Shown: positions 35,559 through 44,909, numbered from the stretch's first letter. The stretch is 64,000 bases of DNA from Roseobacter sp. SK209-2-6 (GCF_000169455.1 NZ_AAYC01000009.1:1-64000), one strand, 5' to 3'. The notes: a model not told the origin generated them from the letters alone. Program-made: numbers and translations.

Positions 35559-36371
35559 GTGCTGCGCATAGACAAATTGACCAAACGTTTTGGCGACAAG
35601 ATTGCGGTGGATACCGCGACACTGGATATCGATAAACCCTGCATGATCGGGGTCATTGGGCGCTCGGGCGCCGGGAAGTCGACCCTGTTGCGTATGATCA
35701 ATCGTCTAACGGATGCAAGTGAAGGCCGTATCCTCTTTGAAGGGCGCGATGTCACGGGTTTGAAGGGGCGTGAGAAGCGTGCATGGCAGTCGGAATGCGC
35801 GATGATCTTTCAGCAGTTCAACCTGGTGCCACGTATGGATGTGGTCTCAAACGTGCTCCATGGAACGCTCAATCGGCGCTCTACCTTTGCCACCATGTTC
35901 AATCTCTTCCCGATGGAGGACATTCATAGGGCAATTGATATCCTCGATCGCCTGGGCATTGCTGAACATGCGGCCAAGAGGGCGGAAGCCCTGTCCGGTG
36001 GTCAGCAGCAGCGCGTCGCCATCGCGCGTGCATTGATGCAGGACCCCAAAATCATCCTTGCGGATGAACCAATTGCTTCCCTGGATCCGATGAATGCGCA
36101 GACCGTTATGGAAGCGCTGCGTCGCATTCATGAAGAGGATGGGCGCTCTGTGGTCGCCAACTTGCATACGCTGGATACCGCAAGGCGCTATTGTGATCGC
36201 GTGGTTGGGATGCGCGACGGACGTGTCGTATTTGACGGCTTGCCTGAGCAGCTAACAACAGGCGTTGCACGGGAAATCTATGGGGCAGGCTCTGACTTTT
36301 CCGAGGCGGCGACATCAACCGAAATCGAGACATTGGGTGCAGGTATTCGAGCTGAATTAGCCGACGCCTGA
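35559..36371 (+). CDS. phnC: Phosphonate ABC transporter ATPase (PhnC)
   Basis: A 270-residue ATPase powering phosphonate uptake. Walker A is GRSGAGKST (35-43), the signature is LSGGQQQRV near 148-156, and Walker B with [12 protein letters not shown] follows near 170-181. The PIASLDP variant is typical of PhnC. It starts with GTG at 35559, eight bases after AAGGG. It is the first gene of phnC-phnD-phnE-phnE-acyltransferase. Confidence 0.93.
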   Translation: MLRIDKLTKRFGDKIAVDTATLDIDKPCMIGVIGRSGAGKSTLLRMINRLTDASEGRILFEGRDVTGLKGREKRAWQSECAMIFQQFNLVPRMDVVSNVLHGTLNRRSTFATMFNLFPMEDIHRAIDILDRLGIAEHAAKRAEALSGGQQQRVAIARALMQDPKIILADEPIASLDPMNAQTVMEALRRIHEEDGRSVVANLHTLDTARRYCDRVVGMRDGRVVFDGLPEQLTTGVAREIYGAGSDFSEAATSTEIETLGAGIRAELADA

Positions 36372-36442
36372 ACCTGTTCCCACAATCTGTTTCATCACCC
36401 GATCCCGATGGGGGGACGGGAAAACTTAACCGGAGAGAAAAG

Positions 36443-37345
36443 ATGAAAAAACTGCTGCTGGCCGCTCTGGCCTCCACCGCTCTGACAACCCCTGTCATGG
36501 CCGAAGAAATCACCCAGTTCCGTATTGGTCTTTTGGGCGGTGAGAATGCCCAGGACCGGCTGAACAACAACGAATGCCTGCGCGCCAAGACCGAAGAGCT
36601 CTTGGGTGTTGAAACCAAGCTCTTTGCCCCGGCTGATTACAACGGTGTGATCCAGGGCTTGCTGGGCGGAACCATCGATATGGCCTGGCTGGGTGCTTCT
36701 GGCTATGCCAAGACCTATCTTTCTGACCCGGAAGCGGTTGAGCCCATTCTGGTCAAAGTCAATGTCGATGGCGGTTATGGCTACTATTCTGTTGGGTTCG
36801 CACGCAAGGATAGCGGAATTGAAACCCTTGAGGATATGAAGGGTAAGACCTTTGGCTTTGGCGATCCCAATTCCACCTCTGGCTTCCTGATCCCGTCGAT
36901 TGAAATCCCAGAAATGACCGGCGCGACCATGACGTCGGGCGACTATTTTGGCGAAGTGAAATTTTCCGGTGGTCACGAACAGACCATCGTAGGCGTCAAC
37001 AATGGTGATTTCGATGGCGGTGTGACCTGGGCGGATGGTCTGGGCGATTGGGAAGATGGCTATAACTCCGGCGCCCTGCGTCGCGCGGTTGATGCCGGTC
37101 TGGTCGATATGAACGATCTGGTGAAAATCTGGCAGTCCAAGCCGATCCCAGAAGGACCGATCGTTCTGCGCAAGGACCTGCCCGAAGATGTAAAGGTAAA
37201 GTTCACCGCTTTGATGGCGTCCCTGCCTGCTATGGATCCAGAATGTGCCTATGGCGTGCTTTCCGGTGAAGCGAAGGGCGTCATGCCGATTGGGCATGAT
37301 GCCTATAAGGTGATCATCGAAGCGCGTCAGCTGAAATCAAACTAA
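36443..37345 (+). CDS. phnD: Phosphonate-binding periplasmic protein (PhnD)
   Basis: A 300-residue receptor with a signal peptide (1-20, ending PVMAEE). The PhnD family features are IGLLGGENAQDRL near 28-40, GTIDMAWLGASGYAK near 76-90 and GDPNSTSGFLIP near 138-149, where serine and threonine residues bind the phosphonate group. It supplies ligand to the two PhnE permeases. A hairpin with a 12-bp stem follows the stop. Confidence 0.93.
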   Translation: MKKLLLAALASTALTTPVMAEEITQFRIGLLGGENAQDRLNNNECLRAKTEELLGVETKLFAPADYNGVIQGLLGGTIDMAWLGASGYAKTYLSDPEAVEPILVKVNVDGGYGYYSVGFARKDSGIETLEDMKGKTFGFGDPNSTSGFLIPSIEIPEMTGATMTSGDYFGEVKFSGGHEQTIVGVNNGDFDGGVTWADGLGDWEDGYNSGALRRAVDAGLVDMNDLVKIWQSKPIPEGPIVLRKDLPEDVKVKFTALMASLPAMDPECAYGVLSGEAKGVMPIGHDAYKVIIEARQLKSN

Positions 37346-37365
37346 GATTTCACCTCTCACTCTAT

Positions 37366-37395
37366 GCGGGGCCCGGAACACAGTCCGGACCCCGC
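37366..37395 (+). terminator. Intercistronic hairpin phnD/phnE
   Basis: GCGGGGCCCGGA (37366-37377) pairs with TCCGGACCCCGC (37384-37395), with one mismatch, followed by TTTCCC. It separates the binding protein gene from the permease genes within the operon. Confidence 0.65.
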
Positions 37396-37467
37396 TTTCC
37401 CGTCACAATCAGCCAGTTGGTTTGAGCTTTGCGGGCAGAATACCCTTTCATATTCAGGACGGCAGAA

Positions 37468-38349
37468 ATGGCAGATCTCACTGCGGCGCCACTTTCGACG
37501 GAACAGATCCGTAACCAATATGGCGAAATGATACGGCGCAAGCGGCTCTATGGTGGCATTCTTCTGGTGCTTTTTGTGGCGCTGATGGTTGCAGGTTTTC
37601 GGACCGCTGATGCACGCAATGCCGGGTCTTTCAGTGATGGAATTGGTCGAATTTTCGACTACCCTGCCGAGGTCCTGTCAGAGGCGGGTGAAAAACTGGC
37701 GGAACTGTCTGGGCATCTGGTTCACTTTTTCCCAGCTTTGATTGAAACCTTGAACATTGCCGGAGCAGCTACGCTGGTCGGGGCTATTCTGGGTAGCTTC
37801 CTGTCGTTGCTTTCAACACGGGGCATGGCGCCCTGGACCAGTCTCATCCCGCTGTTTCGGCGCATTTCCGACATCTGTCGTGCCATCCCTGAAATCGTGA
37901 TCGCTTTGGTCTTGATCTTCCTGTTAGGAGGAGGGCCGGTGCCTGCGATGATCGCGATTGCGATCCACACGGCGGGCGCTCTGGGTAAGCTTTTTTCCGA
38001 GGTCAATGAGAATGCCTCCCTTAAGCCAATCGAGGGCTTGGAATCCGTTGGCGGGACCTGGGGGCAGCGCATGTGGCTGGGTGTCATTCCACAGGTTGGC
38101 CCTAACTATGTGAGCTATGCACTCTTGCGGTTTGAGATCAATATCCGCGCCTCTGCAATCCTGGGTTTTGTCGGGGCAGGGGGCATTGGTTACGAGCTGA
38201 AGAACGCCATGTCCTGGGGGCAGGGGCGCTATGATGAGGCCGCCGCAATTTTCCTATTGCTTTTCATTACCATCGTCGCGGTTGACCAGCTCTCTGGGGT
38301 TTTGCGAGACCGCCTTATTCTCGGCGCCAGGACCGGAGCAAAAACATGA
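37468..38349 (+). CDS. phnE: Phosphonate ABC transporter permease (PhnE, first)
   Basis: A 293-residue inner-membrane permease with about six helices. The EAA-type cytoplasmic loop is seen in SEVNENASLKPIEGLESVGG near 190-210, and the C-terminal GFVGAGGIGYEL segment is typical of PhnE. The ATG at 37468 is preferred over an in-frame TTG at 37429: AGGA precedes it and it opens the conserved N-terminus. It overlaps the second phnE gene by four bases (ATGA). Confidence 0.92.
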   Translation: MADLTAAPLSTEQIRNQYGEMIRRKRLYGGILLVLFVALMVAGFRTADARNAGSFSDGIGRIFDYPAEVLSEAGEKLAELSGHLVHFFPALIETLNIAGAATLVGAILGSFLSLLSTRGMAPWTSLIPLFRRISDICRAIPEIVIALVLIFLLGGGPVPAMIAIAIHTAGALGKLFSEVNENASLKPIEGLESVGGTWGQRMWLGVIPQVGPNYVSYALLRFEINIRASAILGFVGAGGIGYELKNAMSWGQGRYDEAAAIFLLLFITIVAVDQLSGVLRDRLILGARTGAKT

Positions 38350-39716
38350 CCATCATAGAAACGGATCTTTCTCCCGTTACCTTGAAACAGAACATGTCGC
38401 GTCTGTTTTTCAAAAAGAAACTGTTCAACTTTGCTTTGCCCGCTCTGGTGCTGACATATCTAGCCTATGTCTTCTTGTCGTTCGACATGCCGGGGCTATG
38501 GGCGCGCGCGAGCCTGGAGAACGCTAAAACCCTGGTCAGTGACACCTATAGCTACAAAACCCATGTCACACGGGATAACCGGGATGCATCCGTTTCGGTT
38601 GCTATCGAAGGGGAGCGCAAAGGCGCATATCCCGAAGGAGTGAGCCCGGATTGGGTTACTCTGGGAGAGATCACCGTAATTGACCTGGAAGGCGGCCATC
38701 AAGTGCGCTTTGGGCCGCAGGCAGTGGAATATGATATTCCGGGCTACGGGCTGGTCCGCGCGACACCGACCCGGCACCAAGGCGTCCAGGCGGAGTTGCC
38801 CGCCGGTGAGGTGCCAGATTGGATCAGCGTTTCCAAGAACCGCCTGGCGATCAAGACCGAGGCAGGGCGCCTGACCGTGACCCGCAACCGCTCAGAGGTG
38901 TTTCGCTATTTCACCGGCTGGGAGCTGTTCTTCTTTACCCTCGATAGCCCCTATCACGGACTGGGACTGGGTGAAGTACTGCTTCGGGCCGCCGGTGGAG
39001 AAGCCGGAGCGATCCTGCGGGATATCTGGACCAATAAAATGTGGCGCCATCAGGATGTGGCCTGGGCGATTGCAGAGACCCTTTTGATGGCCTTCCTGGG
39101 AACGATTGGTGCGGGCATTCTGGCGCTGCCACTGGCCTTTCTTGCAGCCCGAAATTTCAACCCGCTTGGGCCACTGCGATTTGCGGCGCGCCGTCTTTTT
39201 GACTTTGTGCGTGGTGTGGATAGCCTGATCTGGACGGTTGTTCTGGCGCGTGCCTTTGGTCCCGGCCCACTGACAGGTGCTTTGGCGATCTTGATCACGG
39301 ACACCGGCACCTTTGGCAAGATCTTTTCAGAGGCACTCGAAAATGTGGACGAGAAGCAGATCGAAGGGCTGGCCTCCACCGGGGCGAAACCTGCGCAACG
39401 CTATCGTTTTGGGGTGATCCCGCAAATTACCCCGGTTCTGCTCAGTCAGCTTCTCTACTTCCTGGAATCCAATACTCGCTCTGCAACCATCATTGGGGCC
39501 ATCACTGGTGGCGGTATCGGATTGTTGTTGACGCAGGCCATCATCACTCAGAAGGATTGGGAAGAGGTTGCCTATTACATTACCTTGATCATCATGATGG
39601 TGATGATCATGGATTGGTTCTCTGGCTGGCTGCGCCGTCGATTGATCCAGGGCAAAGGCGAAGGGGACTCTCGCCTGGAACCCAAGGAGAAGACCAAGGT
39701 CTTCTTTCTGCCCTGA
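38346..39716 (+). CDS. phnE: Phosphonate ABC transporter permease (PhnE, second, long form)
   Basis: A 456-residue permease, much longer than the usual 260-290. A first helix near residues 28-46 is followed by about 150 residues without helices (likely periplasmic, 50-200), then the normal permease core (230-440). That core has the EAA loop SEALENVDEKQIEGLASTGA near 330 and the ITGGGIG motif near 385. Alphaproteobacterial phn operons commonly have two PhnE proteins of this short/long kind, probably forming a heterodimer. The function of the extra domain is unknown. Confidence 0.9.
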   Translation: MTIIETDLSPVTLKQNMSRLFFKKKLFNFALPALVLTYLAYVFLSFDMPGLWARASLENAKTLVSDTYSYKTHVTRDNRDASVSVAIEGERKGAYPEGVSPDWVTLGEITVIDLEGGHQVRFGPQAVEYDIPGYGLVRATPTRHQGVQAELPAGEVPDWISVSKNRLAIKTEAGRLTVTRNRSEVFRYFTGWELFFFTLDSPYHGLGLGEVLLRAAGGEAGAILRDIWTNKMWRHQDVAWAIAETLLMAFLGTIGAGILALPLAFLAARNFNPLGPLRFAARRLFDFVRGVDSLIWTVVLARAFGPGPLTGALAILITDTGTFGKIFSEALENVDEKQIEGLASTGAKPAQRYRFGVIPQITPVLLSQLLYFLESNTRSATIIGAITGGGIGLLLTQAIITQKDWEEVAYYITLIIMMVMIMDWFSGWLRRRLIQGKGEGDSRLEPKEKTKVFFLP

Positions 39717-39803
39717 AAACAGACCGGAAATTGTAAAAGGACGCCTCGCCTCAGCTGATCACCTTTGGGGCGTCCACGGTTTCAATAGATATCAGAGGAC
39801 TAC

Positions 39804-40418
39804 ATGACCCGTCTCAGTGCAACGGCCCCGCTACTTCACCCAGGTTGCAGTATCGAAAACAGCAGCTTTGGAACCTATACCGAAGTGGGGGCAGGGACCC
39901 GTGTGCTCAACAGCACCCTTGGGGGCTACTCTTATTGTGACCGCAACTGCGATATTGCCAATGCGGAGATTGGCAAATTCTCCAATATCGCCAGTGCTGT
40001 GCGTATCGGTGCTACGGATCATCCGATGGAAAAGGCCTCTCTGCATCATTTCCACTATCGTTCTTCCTCTTATTGGGACGATGTTTCCGATGATGTCGAG
40101 TGGTTTGAACGACGGGCTGCGCGCCAGTCCAGGATCGGGCATGATACCTGGATTGGTCACGGCGCTCTTATCAAACCGGAAGTTACCATAGGCCATGGGG
40201 CGGTAATCGCTTCAGGCTCAGTGGTGACCATGGATGTTGCTCCCTATACGATCGTTGGCGGCAATACTGCGCGGCTGATCCGGCGGCGGTTTTCGACGGC
40301 CGTGGCAGAGCAGATGATGGCGCTGGCCTGGTGGGATTGGAGCCATGATCAGCTCAAGGCCTCATTGCCCGATTTTCGCAGGCTGAGCGCAGAATCCTTC
40401 CTCGAGAAATACGCGTAG
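39804..40418 (+). CDS. Hexapeptide-repeat acyltransferase, phosphonate-associated
   Basis: A 204-residue left-handed beta-helix acyltransferase (xenobiotic/chloramphenicol acetyltransferase type). Hexapeptide repeats run from about residue 10 to 60 and again from 112 to 155 (IGHDTWIGHGALIKPEVTIGHGAVIASGSVV). The YWDD segment near 72 and the C-terminal WWDW match the phosphonate-metabolism transferase family found next to phn genes. It may acetylate an aminophosphonate or protect an intermediate. It lies 87 bases after phnE and probably belongs to the same operon. Confidence 0.85.
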   Translation: MTRLSATAPLLHPGCSIENSSFGTYTEVGAGTRVLNSTLGGYSYCDRNCDIANAEIGKFSNIASAVRIGATDHPMEKASLHHFHYRSSSYWDDVSDDVEWFERRAARQSRIGHDTWIGHGALIKPEVTIGHGAVIASGSVVTMDVAPYTIVGGNTARLIRRRFSTAVAEQMMALAWWDWSHDQLKASLPDFRRLSAESFLEKYA

Positions 40419-40450
40419 CTCTCGACTTTTCCCGAAGGAGCAGTCCCCTC

Positions 40451-40522
40451 GCGCGCGCCACGCATGCGGCGTCCGGCCCAACTGGAGAGGATCCCGTCAG
40501 GGATCCATCGACAGGCGGGAGC
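40451..40522 (+). repeat. Dispersed double-hairpin repeat, copy B
   Basis: The order is a GC-rich imperfect hairpin (CGCC 40456-40459 with GGCG 40468-40471), GGCCCAACTGG (40475-40485), a perfect 7-bp hairpin GGATCCC-GTCA-GGGATCC (40489-40506) and GGCGGGAGC (40514-40522). It is the same architecture as copies A and C, again between converging genes. Confidence 0.75.
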
Positions 40523-40536
40523 GCTTGCGTTTTCTA

Positions 40537-41016
40537 TCAGCCTTCAGGTGTGGCATGGATCGCAAACTGTTCCAGCCCGGCAGGGGCCGCATCAATTTTG
40601 CGATAGCTCTCGCGCACTCCGGTTTCGCTCAACTCGCGCGCAACAGTCAGCAGTGTGTTGGTGTCATGGTCGGCACAGATCTCTGCCATCTGCCGAAGTT
40701 CTTCTTTGGCGACAGGGCGTGCCGCTTCCAGATTCGGAGCGCCATAGGCTTCAACAAAATGCTGCGCCAAACGATCACAGAGCGCATCATACTCGGCGGT
40801 TTCGATTTGTGTCACCGCAACAAAAGTTACGCGCCCTGCGGTTTCCAGCCCGAGCCAACCATTGGCAAAGGCCTGACGCGGTTTGCCAGTCAGGTCCGCT
40901 TCGATCCAATTGGAAAACTCAAAGCCTCCGGAAATGCACCACTCACCGGTTCGGGCAGGGCTGGAATAGACGTTTTGATCGCTCTCGTCGAAATGAATAG
41001 CACGCGCAAGCTGCAT
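40537..41016 (-). CDS. DUF6505-type conserved protein
   Basis: A 159-residue cytoplasmic protein without signal or membrane helices. I recognise it as the conserved hypothetical found next to the DUF4444 ligase and mrp in Rhodobacteraceae (DUF6505). Visible features are an aromatic N-terminal half and a helical, acidic C-terminal half. Its ATG overlaps the stop of the ligase gene (TAATG), so the three genes mrp-ligase-DUF6505 are translationally coupled. The function is unknown. Confidence 0.7.
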   Translation of the reverse strand: MQLARAIHFDESDQNVYSSPARTGEWCISGGFEFSNWIEADLTGKPRQAFANGWLGLETAGRVTFVAVTQIETAEYDALCDRLAQHFVEAYGAPNLEAARPVAKEELRQMAEICADHDTNTLLTVARELSETGVRESYRKIDAAPAGLEQFAIHATPEG

Positions 41017-41723
41017 TAAAATCTCTCCAGAACAGAGCTCAAGGGGATCAGATGAGTTGTCTCCCCGTCCCGCAACAGCATGTTAAAATTCTCGTCCAGG
41101 CCCAGGAAGCTTCCCTCTATCCCCTGACGTGTCACCGGTTCCCCAACCCCATGCATCAATCCACGCCATTCCCGGTGCAACGGTGCATTGCCTGCTTCTT
41201 CCCAGCGGGCAATCCAATGCAGGGTATGGCGGGCCCAGCTTTCGAGAAGGTCCGGGGCGGAGACTCCAGCGCATCCTTCAGCGTAAAGTGCGGTTTCCCC
41301 AGGGTTTTGCCCCCCATCTTCCTGTTCAGGCCACAGGGGAAGGTCAAATCCGATGACCAGCCAGTCCGGGGCCGCAGTGGGATCTTCAGAACTGGCAGCG
41401 GCCCGCAACAGGCCACAAGAGGCCCCATTGACCCGGATCTTTCCATCCCATTCGAGGTGCATGGCCACCTCGGGAGGGGCGAGCGCCCCCAGGGCGTTCT
41501 GAAAGCCGATGCCACAGGCGGGCAACATCGCCATAGCGCGTTCCAAAGGGACTTCCGGAGCAAAGACCAGGGCGGCCCGCAGCCGGTCTGCGGCCAAATT
41601 GTAGACGATCAACCCCGCGTCACAGCCCAAGACCGCCCGCTGGCAGGCGACCTCAAAGGGGTCAGCCTGCCCTGATACAGCATCTCCCGACATAAGGGGC
41701 GGAAAGGCAGGCTGCTCACTCAT
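41016..41723 (-). CDS. Biotin/lipoate-protein-ligase-like protein with DUF4444
   Basis: A 235-residue protein. The N-terminal two thirds resemble the biotin/lipoate A/B ligase fold (VNGASCGLLRAAASS... with GFDLPLW), and the last 60 residues form the small DUF4444 domain (VTRQGIEGSFLGLDENFNMLL). It may attach a lipoate- or biotin-like cofactor or have lost activity; the usual catalytic lysine is not obvious. ATG 41723 is used because it overlaps the mrp stop by four bases (ATGA); the open frame reaches 41942 without support. Confidence 0.75.
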   Translation of the reverse strand: MSEQPAFPPLMSGDAVSGQADPFEVACQRAVLGCDAGLIVYNLAADRLRAALVFAPEVPLERAMAMLPACGIGFQNALGALAPPEVAMHLEWDGKIRVNGASCGLLRAAASSEDPTAAPDWLVIGFDLPLWPEQEDGGQNPGETALYAEGCAGVSAPDLLESWARHTLHWIARWEEAGNAPLHREWRGLMHGVGEPVTRQGIEGSFLGLDENFNMLLRDGETTHLIPLSSVLERF

Positions 41724-42784
41724 GCGGCACCCCGCTCTACCAGGCCAGCGGCAATATCGAGAAAGGCCTTGGCTTGGGCACTGTCTGGCTTGCTGGTCAC
41801 AATCGGTGCGCCGCCATCGGCGGCCATGCGGACGTCCAGATGCAGTGGGATCTCTGCCAGCAGCGGCACATTGAGTTTTTCCGCCTCCGCTGCCACGCCG
41901 CCATGGCCAAAGACATGTTCTTCGTGGCCGCAGTTGGAGCAAATATGCGTCGACATGTTTTCGATCATGCCCAGAATCGGGACGTTGAGTTTGTTGAACA
42001 TATCGATCCCTTTGCGGGCATCGATCAAAGCGACGTCCTGCGGTGTCGAAACCACAATGGCGCCGTCTACCTGAGCCTTTTGTGCAAGGGTCATCTGCAC
42101 GTCGCCTGTTCCTGGCGGCAGGTCTACGATCAGTACATCAAGGGCGCCCCATTGCACCTGCATCATCATTTGTTGCAGCGCGCCCATCAGCATCGGCCCA
42201 CGCCAGACCACCGCCTGATCTTCATTGGTCATCAGGCCGATCGACATCATGGTGACGCCATGATTGCGCAGCGGCAGAATGGTTTTGCCATCCGGGCTGG
42301 CAGGGCGGCCAGAAACCCCCAACATGCGCGGCTGCGAGGGGCCGTAGACATCCGCATCCAGTAAGCCGACGCGGCGGCCCTGCATGGCCAGGGCGCAGGC
42401 TAGATTGGCAGAAACAGTGGATTTCCCGACTCCGCCTTTGCCTGAAGCTACAGCGATGATCCGATCAACACCTGGAATTTTCTGCGCACCCTGAGGTTCC
42501 GCCGGTTTCTTAGGTTTCAAATCCGGCGGCGCCTTTGCTGAATGGCCCGTCAGCATGACAGAGGTCTTCTCAACACCGGTCAGATTTTGAATTGCGGCCT
42601 CGGCGGCATCGCGGACTGGAGAATACACCTCTGCCTTTGCTGGATCGATTTCGAGCACAAACAGCACAGAGCCATTTTCGACTGTCAGGCCACGGACAAT
42701 ACCTGCGGCAACGATATCCTGACCACTGACGGGGTCGGAAATGGATTTGAGCGTCTCAAGGACGGTTTCACGGCTGATGGACAC
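41720..42784 (-). CDS. mrp: Mrp/ApbC-family Fe-S cluster carrier ATPase
   Basis: A 354-residue P-loop ATPase that carries and delivers [4Fe-4S] clusters. An N-terminal MIP18/DUF59 domain (1-85) precedes the deviant Walker A GKGGVGKST (about 116-124). The cluster-binding CSNC lies near 283. It starts with GTG at 42784, behind AAAGGAG. It sits beside a locus full of Fe-S proteins (formate dehydrogenase), though it is a general housekeeping factor. Confidence 0.93.
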   Translation of the reverse strand: MSISRETVLETLKSISDPVSGQDIVAAGIVRGLTVENGSVLFVLEIDPAKAEVYSPVRDAAEAAIQNLTGVEKTSVMLTGHSAKAPPDLKPKKPAEPQGAQKIPGVDRIIAVASGKGGVGKSTVSANLACALAMQGRRVGLLDADVYGPSQPRMLGVSGRPASPDGKTILPLRNHGVTMMSIGLMTNEDQAVVWRGPMLMGALQQMMMQVQWGALDVLIVDLPPGTGDVQMTLAQKAQVDGAIVVSTPQDVALIDARKGIDMFNKLNVPILGMIENMSTHICSNCGHEEHVFGHGGVAAEAEKLNVPLLAEIPLHLDVRMAADGGAPIVTSKPDSAQAKAFLDIAAGLVERGAA

Positions 42785-42947
42785 GCGCGGTTTGCTCCTT
42801 TGATCGTCCCGCCTTTGGGGGCGTAATTGCGAAGATTTGCACCTGACGGATCTCTGGCGATCTTCTTTCTAGAGGTTCTCTACCCGATTGAGGCTGGGGT
42901 TGCATCCGCCAAGTGCAGCGCAACAAAGGCCGGGGGTGCAGGCCTTA

Positions 42948-44909
42948 CTACTGTTTGCGCTGGGGCTTTAGATAGTCTTCGGTCGTACGCACAGCGGGTC
43001 GGGGGGCGCCGGCCAGAGGGCTGTTTTCCTGATGAAACTGTGCCTGCACCCGACAATCGTCGCACATCTTGATCATCCTGGCCGCAGGACCATCCGCGAA
43101 CATGGCATGCTTGCCAGCGAGCTTTTCGCTGATCTTTTCGATCGCTGATTTCACCCCAAAAAGGGCACCGCATTCGATACAGGCAAATGGCTCTTCCTCG
43201 TGCAGCACCTTTTGCGAGAGCGCATCAGACCCAAGGTTCAGGCGTGGCTCCAGTTTGATTGCCTGTTCCGGGCAGAGGTTGGCGCAGATGCCGCATTGCA
43301 GGCAGGCATCTTCCTGAAACCGCAGTTGCGGCAGGTCCGGATTGTCGCCCAAAGCACCTGAAGGGCACAGAGAGGCGCAAGACAAACAGAGCGTGCAGCT
43401 CTCCGTATCGATGAGGACTGCCCCATAGGGCGCACCCTGAGGGAGCGGGAGTTGTTGATCTGCACCCTGCAGCGCCAGAGCGGCTTGCCGCGTGACCTGG
43501 CGTCTGCTGCCTCTGGGTCTGACGGGAGAAGTAATCGCAGCATCCGCTGCATTGCGAGCTGCCTCGTTGTAAAGCGCTTCGCAGAGGGCGGCAGGATCTT
43601 CCAGGTCCAAAATAACCGCTTTTCCATCTCCCGCAATCGCTTCTGCCAGCGCAAGCTCCCCTTCAAGGACATGCCGATCGGCCTTGGGGTCCAAAAGCAG
43701 GGAGACATGGGAAAAACCAGCGGCCAAAGCGGTCAGCATCTCAGCATGCCCAAAGGTGCCAAGGGCTTCGACCTCAAGGGGGACCACATCAACGGGCAGT
43801 CCCCGATCATAGCGGGCCGCGAATTGAACCATCTCACTCCCGCGCGCTGTGGTAACCAGGAGACGAGGGTTCACGCCCCCTGCCGAAAGATAGGCTTGAG
43901 CCAGGGTTTGAACGCGCAGAAACAGTGCTGATGCTGGAGGCGCATCATATGTGATGGCACCTGATGGGCACAAAGAAGCGCAGGCGCCACAGCCTGCACA
44001 GATCATTGGGTCAATTGTGACGTGATCTCCTTTGGGAGAAATGGCAGATGTCGGGCAGTGATCCAGGCACTTGCTGCAGCCAGCTTGACTGGCGCGCGAA
44101 TGAGCGCAAAGGACCGGATCATTCTTCAGGTAGAGGGTTTTTTCAAAGACACCCACCAGCTGGGCAGCCTCAAAGACAGCTTCCTCCACCGAGGCCTGAT
44201 GCCTAGGGTCTGCCCGAAAGTATCCGTCGCGTTTTTCCGGAGCGGGAAAAAGGGAATTGCCGCCGCTGAGGTCCAGGATGATATCACATTCCGAAGCGCC
44301 CCCTTGTTGCGGAGACGACCACCGCCATTCGCGCCCCGAGGTCACCAGCGTCTCCAATGATCCAAAGGAAAGGGTAAACCCGCCGATGGCACCTTTGGCT
44401 CGCAGCAGGTTGCCGCGCACAGCGTCATAATCGCGGCTCATTGGGGGTTCACAACCGGGGTCCAGCAAAACTGTGACAGCGAGTATGTCTTTCAGCCGCT
44501 CGGCCGCAGACAATGCAACCTCATGAGGTCCAAAGATCAGACAGGTTCCTTCGGAAATGACATCCAGAGTCTTGGCGGCAGGAACTTCCAGCATTGCTTC
44601 TGCGGTGAGGGCGGACATTTTGGGTAGTGAATTTCCCGTATCACGTGTCCATCCGGCCCTGTCCCGCAGGTCCAGGAGCGGGACCGGGGGAACCTCCATT
44701 TCTGCGGCCAAAGCCTCAAAAAGATTTTTTTCCTGCGTGCAGCAAATCACGGCGCCAACGTCGGAAAGGGCGGTGGTTAGCTGTTCGATTTCCTGACCGC
44801 AGAGCTCACTATGGAGTTTGCTGCAAGGATGCCCGCTCGCCTTTGATAGGGCCTCTGGATCGATGGTTTGTGTTCCGGAACAATCACACAAAATCAATTT
44901 ATTAGCCAT
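42948..44909 (-). CDS. Formate-dehydrogenase-associated polyferredoxin (multi-4Fe-4S protein)
   Basis: A 653-residue cytoplasmic protein. Its N-terminal part (1-260) has few cysteines. It then has [4Fe-4S] motifs near 270-310 (CSKCLDHCP and CAGCGACASLCP) and again near 495-560 (CTLCLSCASLCP and CLQCGICANLCP). A final cysteine-containing segment (ACIECGALFG and a CDDC) is at the C-terminus. It is the usual divergent partner of alphaproteobacterial formate dehydrogenase genes, probably in electron transfer or cofactor insertion. ATG 44909 is used with GGGGAAG before it; the frame extends to 45182. Confidence 0.85.
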   Translation of the reverse strand: MANKLILCDCSGTQTIDPEALSKASGHPCSKLHSELCGQEIEQLTTALSDVGAVICCTQEKNLFEALAAEMEVPPVPLLDLRDRAGWTRDTGNSLPKMSALTAEAMLEVPAAKTLDVISEGTCLIFGPHEVALSAAERLKDILAVTVLLDPGCEPPMSRDYDAVRGNLLRAKGAIGGFTLSFGSLETLVTSGREWRWSSPQQGGASECDIILDLSGGNSLFPAPEKRDGYFRADPRHQASVEEAVFEAAQLVGVFEKTLYLKNDPVLCAHSRASQAGCSKCLDHCPTSAISPKGDHVTIDPMICAGCGACASLCPSGAITYDAPPASALFLRVQTLAQAYLSAGGVNPRLLVTTARGSEMVQFAARYDRGLPVDVVPLEVEALGTFGHAEMLTALAAGFSHVSLLLDPKADRHVLEGELALAEAIAGDGKAVILDLEDPAALCEALYNEAARNAADAAITSPVRPRGSRRQVTRQAALALQGADQQLPLPQGAPYGAVLIDTESCTLCLSCASLCPSGALGDNPDLPQLRFQEDACLQCGICANLCPEQAIKLEPRLNLGSDALSQKVLHEEEPFACIECGALFGVKSAIEKISEKLAGKHAMFADGPAARMIKMCDDCRVQAQFHQENSPLAGAPRPAVRTTEDYLKPQRKQ

